From Zasmidium citrigriseum (taxonomy: Eukaryota; Ascomycota; Dothideomycetes; Mycosphaerellales; Mycosphaerellaceae), in the NCBI GenBank assembly GCA_002786025.1, contig NHNW01000001.1, positions 1,783,402 through 1,847,401 on the forward strand: DNA of 64,000 nt, given 5' to 3'. The notes below the pieces were generated by a model, which searched no databases, was not told the DNA's origin, and saw nothing but the letters and a program-made list of their open reading frames with translations. Below are positions 30,766-40,599 of the stretch, piece by piece (position 1 is the first letter of the stretch; each line of letters begins with the position of its first letter). The position numbers and the translations under genes are program-made.

Positions 30766-32689
30766 TCAGCCAAAAACACTAAACCCTGAGACACCCAGAT
30801 CGCCCTCTACGGACTGCCAACCGCCGAGCGGCGAGGACGTCAACGGAAAATCCGCATTCCAAAACCAAGCATCAGTCGTCTGGTATTGATTCCGTGAAAC
30901 CTTGCTGGCGCAAACGCTCAACTCGCGCACGGCATCACGAAGCTGACGGATTTTATCATACGTTCCTGCGCCCCGAGCCATCTCCTCCAGCAAAGCCGTC
31001 GCCTGGTCCGTTGACCGCTTATCAGACAGCATGAACTCTGGTCTTGTGTCGAAGATAGCGTTGGCAGACAGGCAGACTAAGCCTGTGAAGTAGGCACAAG
31101 AGGCGAGGCTTTTCACTAATGTCAGTCGCAGTTCGATGTGACGCATAATCGATATCTTGACTCACGCTGTGATGAATGAGTCGCCGAACGCTGCTCTCTC
31201 AAAAAGCGCCATATAATCTCTCGACTCATCGACCAGAGTCTGCCAGCCCTTGGAGATGGGCGCTCGAGTGGGCACCTGTTCCGCAGCAGTCGAATTCACG
31301 TATTCTTGTACATCTCCCACCCATTTCGAGTAATGGAAGGAATCTCGGCTGCTTGCATGGCTGATCAACGCCCGACAGCCCAGGCGAACGCCGTACAGAA
31401 TACAAAAGTATCGCGAAACGCTGGCACACCCGGTCTGTGTCAAGACCTTCGGGCGAAAGTCAGGGGCAATCTGGGAACTCCAGTCATCCAACGCCTGCAA
31501 GACGCTCGCAATATTACTCGATCTCTCCGCTGTTGTCGCGTTCTGCGCGGACAACGAGTACACATGCTCATAGATCTTTCCCTGTATCCTGGCGAGCTGC
31601 ACTCTCGCCCGGAAGAAGTTCATCGCCGAATCGCCGCTAGGAGTGAAGACGAACCCGGCAAAATCTTCCTTCAGTTCCTTTGGCGGGAGGTCCAGATCGA
31701 TCTCGCAATCTTGCTGAATAGGCGCCACTCTTGCCAACATACTCGTATCTCGATCGAGCACGTACGCCATCCAGAAGACTCTCTCCCTCTGCATCCTCTC
31801 TCTCCGACCTAGATGTGTAGAAGCCGCCTTTCTCTGCAGTCCAATTTGATGTGCTAACCGTAGTGCTGTTGCCACCAGAATGATTGCGGGACCGAGATCA
31901 TTCACGAACCAGAAGAGCATGGCCAGACCGAGCGGGATCTGAACGTTGACGAGATCGATTGAGTCGCTGGAGATGACCTGGGAGAGGACGGATTGGGCGT
32001 TATGAAGGTAGGTCGCGGCGTTGCCGGGCGGTCTTGAGAGACTGGTGTGGTGTGCGAGGGCGAGAACGACGTTCAAGAGGCCGTATGTGACTGGATCATC
32101 GTGTGAAGGTGATGAATACCATGATCGGAAGGTTCGGAGGACAGTCTCTGGGTCGAAGAGCGGGAAGACGGTGTTGAAGGTTGCGAGATATTCCTCAACG
32201 AGTGCGAAGGCGTCTTGAGCTGATGGCAGGCTTCGATCAACTCGTCTCTGTGGTGAGTCCACTGGCCAAATCTTTTTAGGCTTGCGGATTGCCTCCAAGC
32301 GACGTGCATCGTCCGCTGAGCTTGACTTCTTCTCCAACCGATCTATCTTGCTCAACGCCGCCTGCAATCGCTCCTCCAGATCCCGAGCAGTAGCTTGCCT
32401 CTCAGCTTCGCGACGAGCGGCGGTCTGTTTTGCGGCGCCTTTCTTTCGACTTGCGGCCTTGTGGGTGCAGTCGCAATCGTAGCTGACGCACGTCGAACAC
32501 CGTGGAGTCTGGCCATCACATTTGAGCTTCTTGCGATCTTGGACATGGTCAGTTCAGTGCTTTAACTTCTTCCCAGCTGATGGGCTCTTACAACACAGAT
32601 CGCAGGCCTGAATTCATCAATTAGCAGATACGTCGAAGGCGAGTTTCGCAAGGTAAAGGTACTTTTCTTTGCGGCTTAGTGGAATCCAT
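30766..32689 (-). CDS. Zn(II)2Cys6 transcription factor, 585 aa, four exons
   Basis: Exons 32689-32663, 32607-32592 (16 bases), 32537-31166 and 31108-30766 join in frame; the introns have CTAAT or CTGAC branch sites. The splicing assembles a complete zinc cluster right at the N-terminus (about residues 11-37): C-x2-C-x6-C-x6-C-x2-C-x(4 or 6)-C, with RKKLKCD between the second and third Cys and two introns cutting it. A coiled-coil linker follows (LEERLQAALSKIDRLEKKSS). Then comes the Fungal_trans middle homology region: FNTVFPLFDPETVLRTF, LAMLFWFVND, ALRLAHQIGLQRK, RVFWMAYVLDRDTSM. The protein is nuclear and should bind CGG-containing sites. The neighbouring SDR and transporter genes and its own promoter (32872) share TCCACGGAAC, so it probably controls the three genes, itself included. 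The inducer is unknown. Confidence 0.92.
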
Positions 32690-33237
32690 CAGTCTCGTCG
32701 AATATCGTGCAAGTTGGTCTACGCGGTAGCAATCAGACGATAGACCAGAGGAAAAGTTCTCTCAAGGACATTGTCGATAAGAAGAGACAGTGAGTAGTAT
32801 TCATGACGACCAAGTGAAACTACGGTAGAACAGAATGCTTGCGTTCCTCGAACCTTTGATTGCTCAACTCAGTTCCACGGAACCTGCTGACAAACTCAAG
32901 CTTAGGTGATTTGTCCCAATGCCCAGCCCACTGGAGCTGACACGTGAAGACAAAGGACATCAAATTCGCTAGTCTGTTGTCCTTATCGGATCTGCTGATA
33001 TCGAAAAGAGAAAAACGTTGCACAGAATGACTACTTGATCGACCGGTAGGCAGCGTAGGCATGACTGTGCTCTCTCTTCCTTCCCTACGAAAGATCCAGA
33101 TGTTCTAAATCTATGCATCTGTTAGATGTCGTAGTAATTTCCTCGCAAGCAAGGCTTCCCTTTTGTTTCGTCATTGTGGGCCAAGTGCAACCCACGAACA
33201 GAGTTCGAGCTAGTGCCTTTCACATGCACTTCCACTT
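32690..33237. other. Regulator promoter and transporter 3' spacer
   Basis: 548 bp that hold the GTTCCACGGAAC site and a T-rich leader. The 81-codon minus-strand frame at 33062-32820 covers the site and looks accidental. Confidence 0.5.
32872..32883 (+). promoter_or_regulatory. GTTCCACGGAAC site, regulator promoter
   Basis: The longest and most symmetrical copy (GTTCC-AC-GGAAC), 183 bp upstream of the regulator's start codon. It suggests autoregulation. Confidence 0.6.
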
Positions 33238-34989
33238 TCAACCCGCTGCAACGGCAACCTTCCCAAAAAGCTTCTCCCGCTTCATACAGAGCGCCGCAAG
33301 CAGCATAACAGCCCCAGCAACCGGCACCAACACGAAGGTCGTCTGCATCGCTCTAGTAATGGCACGGATGGCTTCCTCGCGCAACTCTCCACTCAGATCC
33401 TCAAGTAAAGCACTCTGGGCTCCAGCAACAGCGCCAGTAATCTCTGCTCGGGAGAAACCTTGCCCCGCAAGCACAGAAGATAGATTGCGTACCGCAGTGG
33501 ATTGAAAGACTTGGCCTGCGATGGCGAGTGCGATGACCTGTCCTCCAATCTGCGCAACATTCTGCATGGCCAGTCCCGCACCGGTGTCCTCGGTCTTCGT
33601 CGTCAGCGTTGACACCGAGTAGCCGAGCAACATGGCTAATCCACAGCCAATAGCCACAACCACCGTTAAGCCGTAGATTGTCGATGTCGAGGTGTCTGGG
33701 GTGAGATGTGTCGTCAGAAGAGCGCCGCCGATGGTGAGGAAGACCCCAGAGATGAGGAACATGAGCATGTATACCTTGACCACACTCAGCAGGATTCCTG
33801 AGAGGAGATTGATCGTGATGGCGACGATGACCGATGGGAGAAGACGGACCGCGGCCATAATTGCGTTGTCGCCGTTGACGAACTGGAAGTAGATCGGGAT
33901 GAAGTAGATGAGGACGTAGAGCGCTGTGATGCCGGAGGATGTTGCGATGTAGAGCAATACTTGGGTGCGGGAGCGGAGAAAGTGTCCAGGAAAGGCTCTG
34001 TGTGCCGGTGTTGTGAAGATGGCGAAGTATTGCTGCAACACGTAGAGCGCCAGAAGCAACCCAAAGACGACAAATGTTGCGATGGTACGTCCATCGTTCC
34101 AAGGCCATTGACCACCAGCCATGGTGAGCGCCAGGAGAAAGGAGACCCAGACACCGGCACCAAGTGTGAATCCAACGGAGTCCAGAGGCGCCAGACGCTC
34201 GCGAACACTGCGGCCTTCGACAGGCTTGACAGATGGGAGGCAGAACAGGTACACCGGCGCAGCGGCAGCTCCAATGACCAGGTTGATATAGAATCCCCAT
34301 CTCCACGTCGCTGAAGACGACGAGAAGGCCCCACCAATAACAGGACCCAGCACAGCGCCAATACCCCAACACGAGCCGATGAGATTGACATAGAAGCCAC
34401 GCTCTTTGGGCGTAGTCAACGCCGCGAAGAAATCGAGCACTCCCAGGAAAATGCCACTCCCTCCAGCGCCAGCAATGACCCGGCCAACAATCAGGGCGCT
34501 CATAGTAGGTGCACCACCACAGAGAGCCGAGCCGCATTCAAAAAGCAGGACCGAGAACATAAAGGTCCACTTCATGTCGAAGTAGTTGTAGAAGCTTCCC
34601 AGCGGGAGGATGACGGCGACGGAGCCGAGTGGGAAGCCAGCTCCAATCCAGGCGAGCTGGTCGACGTGACCGAAGCGTCCGACGATGGAGCTTTGGAGGT
34701 CGGCGGCGATGGTTGTGTCGAGGCCGTAGAGGAAGCAGGTGACGTAGAGAGATACACAGACGAGAAGCCAACGAAGCCCCCGAACTTCCCTTGGGGGAGG
34801 ACTCGTGTCTGTCTCCGTTTCTTTCGTTCGCGTGGCTTCGGTGGTATCGACTTGGTGCATTGTGTCTTTCGACGGCTCTTCGATCTTGGGATCTGAAGAC
34901 TTCTGACTGCACGTATCGTCTCTAGAGGGCGCTTGGTAGGACATGGTGTAATGTACGGCAGAACTCGAGGGTTTCTCGTGTAGCGACAT
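33238..34989 (-). CDS. MFS multidrug/toxin efflux transporter, DHA2 (14-TM) type, 583 aa
   Basis: A single exon. I chose the ATG at 34989 (ATAGCATGTCG); ATGs at 35025 and 34944 are possible. A polar N-terminal tail is followed by about 14 hydrophobic segments. The first is LRWLLVCVSLYVTCFLYGLD with TTIAADLQSS, the hallmark start of DHA2 drug:H+ antiporters. Motif C is GIGAVLGPVIGGAF in TM5. YFIPIYFQFVNGDNAIMAAV with RLLP matches the later conserved part. A short basic C-terminus (MKREKLFGK) lies in the cytosol. Plasma- or vacuolar-membrane export of a small molecule is expected. The TCCACGGAAC site 103 bp upstream links it to the adjacent regulator and SDR. Confidence 0.93.
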   Translation of the reverse strand: MSLHEKPSSSAVHYTMSYQAPSRDDTCSQKSSDPKIEEPSKDTMHQVDTTEATRTKETETDTSPPPREVRGLRWLLVCVSLYVTCFLYGLDTTIAADLQSSIVGRFGHVDQLAWIGAGFPLGSVAVILPLGSFYNYFDMKWTFMFSVLLFECGSALCGGAPTMSALIVGRVIAGAGGSGIFLGVLDFFAALTTPKERGFYVNLIGSCWGIGAVLGPVIGGAFSSSSATWRWGFYINLVIGAAAAPVYLFCLPSVKPVEGRSVRERLAPLDSVGFTLGAGVWVSFLLALTMAGGQWPWNDGRTIATFVVFGLLLALYVLQQYFAIFTTPAHRAFPGHFLRSRTQVLLYIATSSGITALYVLIYFIPIYFQFVNGDNAIMAAVRLLPSVIVAITINLLSGILLSVVKVYMLMFLISGVFLTIGGALLTTHLTPDTSTSTIYGLTVVVAIGCGLAMLLGYSVSTLTTKTEDTGAGLAMQNVAQIGGQVIALAIAGQVFQSTAVRNLSSVLAGQGFSRAEITGAVAGAQSALLEDLSGELREEAIRAITRAMQTTFVLVPVAGAVMLLAALCMKREKLFGKVAVAAG

Positions 34990-35025
34990 GCTATTTGAAA
35001 GTGAACACTGGAAGTACAAGGGCAA

Positions 35026-35441
35026 GAGGAAGTACGTTCAACCATGAGCACAATTCTCGTCGGCCGAGCCCATTCCTTTTGTGGTCCAACCTCCACGGAA
35101 CGTGTCGATTCGAAATCAGAGTTCCAGCAGAGAAGTCTCAACATTTCAAAGCAATTTCGCGTTTTCTCCAGGCTCCATCCAGATCCATTCCGAAAACGAA
35201 CTGCGGAAGCTCCTTGACAAAATCGCTGATAAGCATGTGCTTCTTGATGTGAATGTAGCTGCACTCCGAAAGCCCTTGCGAGAAAAGGGGGCCACAAACA
35301 CAACGACTTTCCATTCACATCATGACTAACGATAGCTCTAAACCAAATAGCATCGGTTGGTTGGGTTGGGGGATATAATACTGCTCTACACCATCTTTCA
35401 GATCCCCTAGAAACGCCGCCAGATCCTGCACTCTATGCATT
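35026..35441. other. Spacer between transporter and next gene
   Basis: Contains the transporter promoter (site at 35092) and the 3' end of the gene at 35442-36638. No further gene was seen. Confidence 0.5.
35092..35101 (+). promoter_or_regulatory. TCCACGGAAC site, transporter promoter
   Basis: Ten-base core identical to the three other sites; the symmetrical extension has one mismatch (C-TCCACGGAAC). It lies 103 bp upstream of the chosen transporter start. Confidence 0.55.
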
Positions 35442-36638
35442 TCATGATGCCTTCTCGACCTCCCGATATTTCAGCGTATCCTGCGCCGCGAACGTAAATG
35501 GACTCTTGGTCATCTCGGGGCTCCGCGGACTCATCGGCAGGGCAAAGAGATCGTCTCCTGTGTCCTCTGGTGCCGCATTGGAGGCGTTGACGTCTCCACT
35601 TGCGAAAGCGTTCAGGGAGCCCATCCCCACTGACTGGCGTTGCTGAGATGCGAAAGAGTCGGGAGGTCTCTGGGCGGCGATCTTGCGCTGCGGTTGTTGG
35701 GCGGGCGGTTGTGGTGGTTTGGCGGCCATGGTTGATGGTGGGGGAGCACCTTTCAACGCGGCGAAACTACCAAAGGAGCCGACTGCTACGTCTGATGTCT
35801 CGGGGCTCAGGGGGTTGTGATAGCCTTGCGGTTGCTGTGAATCCGACCCGCTGTCTTTCCGGCCGGAGAGTTCTTGTTCGCTGGTCCCAATCTTGAGGCC
35901 TTTCAACTTATCCATCAATCTCCCACCACCTGGACTTCTCGGACTCGTGGGGCTGTTCAAGTTCGCCTGGCCCATGACCGACGACATGGCGGGTTGTGTT
36001 GCGATAGAGATACTCCCGGGCTTCGCAACAACGCCAAAGTTCTGCTCAATCCACTCCTTCTCCGCAACAGCCATCTCCAACCCAATCCCTTCAACATTGT
36101 TCTTCTCTTCTTGCTCAATCTCCTTTGTCAACACCTGCAACCTCTTCTTCGCCCAGATCGTATGCAACACTCCCTTCTTCCCCGCCTGCCTTGCCGTCGC
36201 TCCCAACTCTGGTGCGAAAATCGCCGGCAATGGGTTTGTTCTCCATGTCACACTCGCACCCTTTTGCAACTTGACCGCCGTCGGAATCGAGACGCCCGGG
36301 CCCAGCAAGAAGTATAGCCGATTCACAGGCGCCTCTTCCCCTTGCTCCTGCACCGGGTCCCGCGCCGGGAGAACCGTTCTCTTGCCCTCCCAGCTGATCT
36401 CCCAATCGCCTGAGATTTTCTTACTCGTCTCGTCCTCTTCCCACTCTACCATCAACACCTTCGTGCCATCTTTACTCCGTCCCGGCTCAAATTCAAACCT
36501 CGCCAACGCATTACCGCTCGTGAGCGAAGGCGATTCTACATCGTCCCGATCCCGCGCCGAGTGTTCGCTGGGGTTGAACGAGGTATCGACAGGTTCGAAG
36601 ATGGGTCGCGCGGACGGTGATGAGGACGAGCTCGCCAT
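35442..36638 (-). CDS. Conserved-looking fungal protein of unknown function, 398 aa
   Basis: A single exon starting MASSSSSPSARPIFEPVDTS. Residues about 45-135 form a compact domain: ARFEFEPGRSKDGTKVLMVE, WEISWEGKRTVLPARD, then NRLYFLLGPGVSIPTAVKLQ. This is followed by a helical, charged segment (KKRLQVLTKEIEQEEKNN) that could be a coiled coil. The C-terminal 200 residues are disordered, with repeated SPTSPRSP / SPRSPEM motifs that look like proline-directed kinase sites, and Gln/Pro tracts. I believe similar proteins are widespread in filamentous ascomycetes as hypothetical proteins, but I cannot name a function. No membrane or secretion signal is present. Confidence 0.8.
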   Translation of the reverse strand: MASSSSSPSARPIFEPVDTSFNPSEHSARDRDDVESPSLTSGNALARFEFEPGRSKDGTKVLMVEWEEDETSKKISGDWEISWEGKRTVLPARDPVQEQGEEAPVNRLYFLLGPGVSIPTAVKLQKGASVTWRTNPLPAIFAPELGATARQAGKKGVLHTIWAKKRLQVLTKEIEQEEKNNVEGIGLEMAVAEKEWIEQNFGVVAKPGSISIATQPAMSSVMGQANLNSPTSPRSPGGGRLMDKLKGLKIGTSEQELSGRKDSGSDSQQPQGYHNPLSPETSDVAVGSFGSFAALKGAPPPSTMAAKPPQPPAQQPQRKIAAQRPPDSFASQQRQSVGMGSLNAFASGDVNASNAAPEDTGDDLFALPMSPRSPEMTKSPFTFAAQDTLKYREVEKAS

Positions 36639-37493
36639 TATCGGACAGTGGAACTCTTTTTCCGGCTCTTGTCAATCGCTTGCTTATCCCGGGCCGTGCA
36701 ACTGCGGTTCGCCGGTTTGGAGCACGCACAGCTTCAGTCGCGCCCCACCGCCACGAGGGAAAGGTGTGCACGCACGTGTGCTGAGCAGGGAACGGCTGGC
36801 AAGGGCTGGAGCAGGCAAGGAGACGAGCAGACCAGACGCTCAAAGCTCAACAGCAGCAGAGTCGACGGTGAGAATGAGCATGTCAGCTTGTCTTGCTCGC
36901 CGCCAGCTGTGAGTACGATGGAGAGGTGAGATGTGCTGAGGGAGATCGACGACTAGGGCCTCCTGCCGTCGGGAAACGATGAAACGATGCAACTGCTTCT
37001 CGAGCTGCTGCTTGCTGTTCTCGCAGTTGCTATTTTGGGACATCGCCACCCTCTTTTGCCGGCCACTTTTCCAAGCAGCAAGATCCGACGCGGAGATCTG
37101 GAGCCTGTTTTCTCCGCCCCGCCCACTGCCGGCGGAGGTGGAGGAGGAGAGTTCAACCACCACCGACCGCACCCCTATACTCTTTCTGCTTCCAATTCTG
37201 ATTTTCACCTACCGCTCGCCACAAAGGACATCGAAGCGTCCACAAGGAATTCAATACTGCCATTCCCTATTCCCATCGAATTCTCCCGGGACTTCTGTAC
37301 GACGGGTTGAAAAACAGCCGCGAAGAGAACGTGTGCGAAAGGAACTGGTCGTTATATTCTCACTCGATAACAGTCTAACAACCTGGAGACTTCTTGTCAA
37401 GAGCTGGCCACGGTATCGGCCACTCGAAGATCTAATGCTCCAATCTAGCGACAAGCCTGTGTTGAAACTGTTGCCACTCTTCAAGCTCTTCGA
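36639..37493. other. Promoter side and spacer, no gene seen
   Basis: 855 bp between the 5' end of the previous gene and the 3' end of the next. Short frames on both strands lack protein character. TATACTCTTTCT near 37175 and CT-rich stretches are the only notable words. Confidence 0.4.
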
Positions 37494-40407
37494 TTAATGT
37501 GACAGAGTTTGTTGAGGGCCCTCGCGGTCCAACTCATTCACCCCGATTTCTACACAACCTCCGGACGGTATATCAGCGATGTACACGCCTCCATACTGCG
37601 TTGGAGTCCCGCAGTATTTTTCGAACGCATTGGCCAAGAGCGCTGTGCAGTTGGCGCCATACAGGGGAATCGGGCCAGTTGGGTCGCAGCCTGACTGATT
37701 GGCGGCATACGAAACTGCCGCGGTGACGCTGCTGTACGTTGCGGTGACCTGGGTGGTACCTGGTTGGAGCGTACTGCCCTGTCCGCAGAAAGCACTGGCG
37801 ACGCCATTGAGTTGGTCGGTGTTGAAGGCTCCGTTGAATCCGCCGGAACTGTAGCAGTGGATGGTTGTGACCATTTGATGGTTGGTCGGTGCCGGGTCTG
37901 CTGCGGTTGTTGGTGAAGCACTCGTCACCGGCGGAGCGGTCGTTGGCGCTGGACCTCCTGCAGAACACTTGTTAGAGATGCACTAAGATGCCATCGGAGC
38001 ATACATACCGCCTGGAGCCAGGGGAGAAAGATTGCAGGACGCCTGGCGCTTATGTGCTGGCATCACGTTCTCTAAATTTCCTGCCATCGAAGCCACTTGA
38101 AGTCCGAACGAAGGGGTAGGGTATCTGGCCTGGAGTTGCGTGTACGTTGCATAATCTCCATTATTCTGAGGGTCAGCGAGAGTGGCATACCATGACGATG
38201 CAGCTGAGGTGGCCGCTGCGGATCGCGAAGACAGGAAACTGGGATGAGCGTTAGCATAAGACTTTGCAAATGTTGTGGAGCAGCTCACCTCATCATGAAC
38301 GTGCTGTATGCCGGCGCATATCCGAGCTTTGCTGCCGGGTTGAGATTGGGGTCGTTGCAATCGGCAAAACCCTCATCCACTATCTGCAAAGCATTGTAAA
38401 TCCGTTGATGTGTTCGCCGAAACAAATCGATAAATGGTTGCGAATTCAGGAACCCAGCCGCAATACCAACATCCATCAATGCGTTGAAAGCCTTTTCATA
38501 CTGTCCCATCTGGACTTTCGCGAAGCCTCCTTTCTCTGAGAAGTATCTAACGAATCATCAGCGTATGAAACTTGTCTTCCTCAGAAGTGTGACCCTCACC
38601 CTGTTTTGACGCGATTTATATAGCGATCCAATGCAGCGAAGTCCGGGTTGTTAATGTTGGCCAAACCCTAGATGTCGTCAGGTCAAGGAGCTAGTGAATA
38701 CTGGAAGGGGGGTACAAACATCAAATACGTCTTGCAGTATTCCACCATCGGGTCCATTCTGCCAGACTTCGATAAAATCGCTGCACGCTGGCGCCTTTTT
38801 GTTTTTTCCAGGGTCAAGGAATTGAGCGAAAAAGATGCCTAAGAGAGCGTTTTCGTAGACGTGGTCAGAGTTGACGACTGGTGTTTCCCTCGGTGCAGAT
38901 GTGATTTCATATGTAGGGCCGCCGGGCGTCGCTCTAACTTGGTTCTAGCAATGTGGTCAGACGTAGGATGCACCGACAGGACGGTAGTGAGGTTAGCGAG
39001 ACCTACCAGAACATTGGTCGAGTAGCCATACGCCGCGAGGCAGGTCACCACACCGTTGTTAGTCACCGTACTCCTCTGCGAGATCACAAAGTAGGACGAT
39101 GCGGCCGTGTATCTTGGGCTTGAGTAATCCGAGACATCGGGGTAACTCTTGAGCGTGACCGTCGACCGGAGCACGCAATTGCTAAATTTTGTCGATACTC
39201 GATTCTCTGCCTTGGTGCGTTTGACAATTGCCGCTTGGTTTAGTCTCTTGGACGATGAGTCTGGCTCAACGATTGTCTTTGTCGTCAAGATCGTCTTCGT
39301 AATCAGAGTCGTACTGTCTTGGATCTCTCTCTTCATGTCTGATGATCACGCCGTTAGTGTCGATTGACACTCATCCATTGTAGCATGTGAAACGCATAAC
39401 TTACTGGGCATAGGATCCTCTCCATCTGGGTCATCGTTACCAATGGAGTCCCAATCCACGCCGGCATCATAGGCCCAGCTAGGGCATGTAGGGCAAGTGG
39501 TACTGCCGCAGGAAGTCGACGAGGTCGTTGTCGTTGCAGTCGAGCTATCATGAACATCGCAGCCATACACGGTCCCACAAGTGGAGACTTGCTGGGTACC
39601 CGTCGTCATGGTCGAGGACCCAGACACGGAGACCGCGTACGATGTGCTCGTAATGCACAGCTGCGCCGTCTCGGTCTCGCAGCCATCATCTGGTCCATCG
39701 GTGGGTTTAGGCTCATATGTTGGCAAGAGGTCCGGGCCTATCGTCAAAGCGGGCCAGTCTGGCAGGCGTCCGTTGACGTTGATTGTGAACCCGGGCGTAT
39801 TGTCCTTGGGCGTCGGTGGTGGACCAGGTGGGTAGGTTCCTGGCTTGAGTGAGAAGATCCATCCCTGAATATTGTCGTCGCCGAATCTCAAACAGATGTT
39901 GAAGAACCAAAGGTTGCAAGGGATGACAGTGGCTCCGTCGCTCGCCTTTGGAGAGGGAACGGGAGTCGTCACGGGTAAGATGGCTCCAGGTGGGATCGAT
40001 GATGAGGAGGATGAGGTTGGGCTTTGATTCGGATCGTAAGTGACGACGACGCCGTCCGGAGCCGTTGTTGTAGTTGCCCTTGTAAGGCCAGTCTGGAATG
40101 TGAAGACATCGCCCGACTCGGAAACCACGGTTTGACCTTGAGAATTGGTCGTTGTAGTGGCCTGTAACGAGGAAGACGAGGTTAAGCTCTGGTTCGGATC
40201 GTAAGTGACGACGACGCCGTTCGGGGCAGTTGTTGTGGTAGCTTTGGTAAGGCCAGTCTGAAACGTGAACACGTCTCCCGACTCGGAAACAACGGTTTGG
40301 CCTTGAGAGTTGGTCGTGGTAGTTGCTTGGACGTCAGTCTGTCCGCTTATCGTTGAGCCTCCTATTTCTGAAGTTGTCCCACCGATCGTCGTGGGCCGAC
40401 TCTCGTA
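37494..40407 (-). CDS. 3' part of a large secreted protein, possibly chitinase-related; 5' end lost at the RIP boundary
   Basis: Seven exons join in frame: 40407(open)-39405, 39338-39007, 38944-38720, 38667-38600, 38546-38289, 38238-38009 and 37957-37494. They give about 859 residues with no start codon or signal peptide. The 5'-most part has two 55-residue repeats (DVFTFQTGL, VVVTYDPNQS) and a Ser/Thr/Pro-rich linker. A Cys-rich piece follows (SCGSTTCPTCPSWAYDAGVD), then a helical domain (NNPDFAALDRYINRVK, GFLNSQPFIDLFRRTHQRIY), and last a Cys-containing domain ending SGGCVEIGV. The helical part reminds me of the C-terminal region of large fungal GH18 chitinases of the LysM/killer-toxin-like subgroup, but the GH18 domain is not in the window. 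The frame meets TAG at 40408-40410, exactly where the RIP-mutated block starts, so the gene was probably cut by a repeat insertion. Confidence 0.6.
40023..40351 (-). repeat. About 165-bp coding tandem repeat, two copies
   Basis: TTCGGATCGTAAGTGACGAC starts both units (about 40029 and 40193). The units encode the repeated ATTTTxxxGQTVVSESGDVF..TYDPNQS segment. The copies differ by scattered substitutions and, although adjacent to the RIP block, show no CA depletion, as expected below the RIP length threshold. Confidence 0.8.
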
Positions 40408-40599
40408 CTAGCTATAGTACCCTAGGCTTTCCCCTAAAACATTTAAAATACTATAGGTACTACCCTTCTAGATAACTAATTACCTTTACGACTCTTTCCT
40501 CGATATCTATCTACGAGTATAGGTCCTTCGCTTTAAGTTAAATCGACCTTAGCGTATTAGCCTCGTCTCGTTAGACTACGTAGGACTTATACTTATTTA

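Noticed and set aside
33401..34537. 378-codon minus-strand frame inside the MFS gene
   Set aside because: Out-of-phase shadow of the transporter; no membrane pattern of its own.
35893..36912. 339-codon plus-strand frame over the 35.4-36.6 kb gene
   Set aside because: Antisense shadow; the minus frame has a coherent domain and a clean start.
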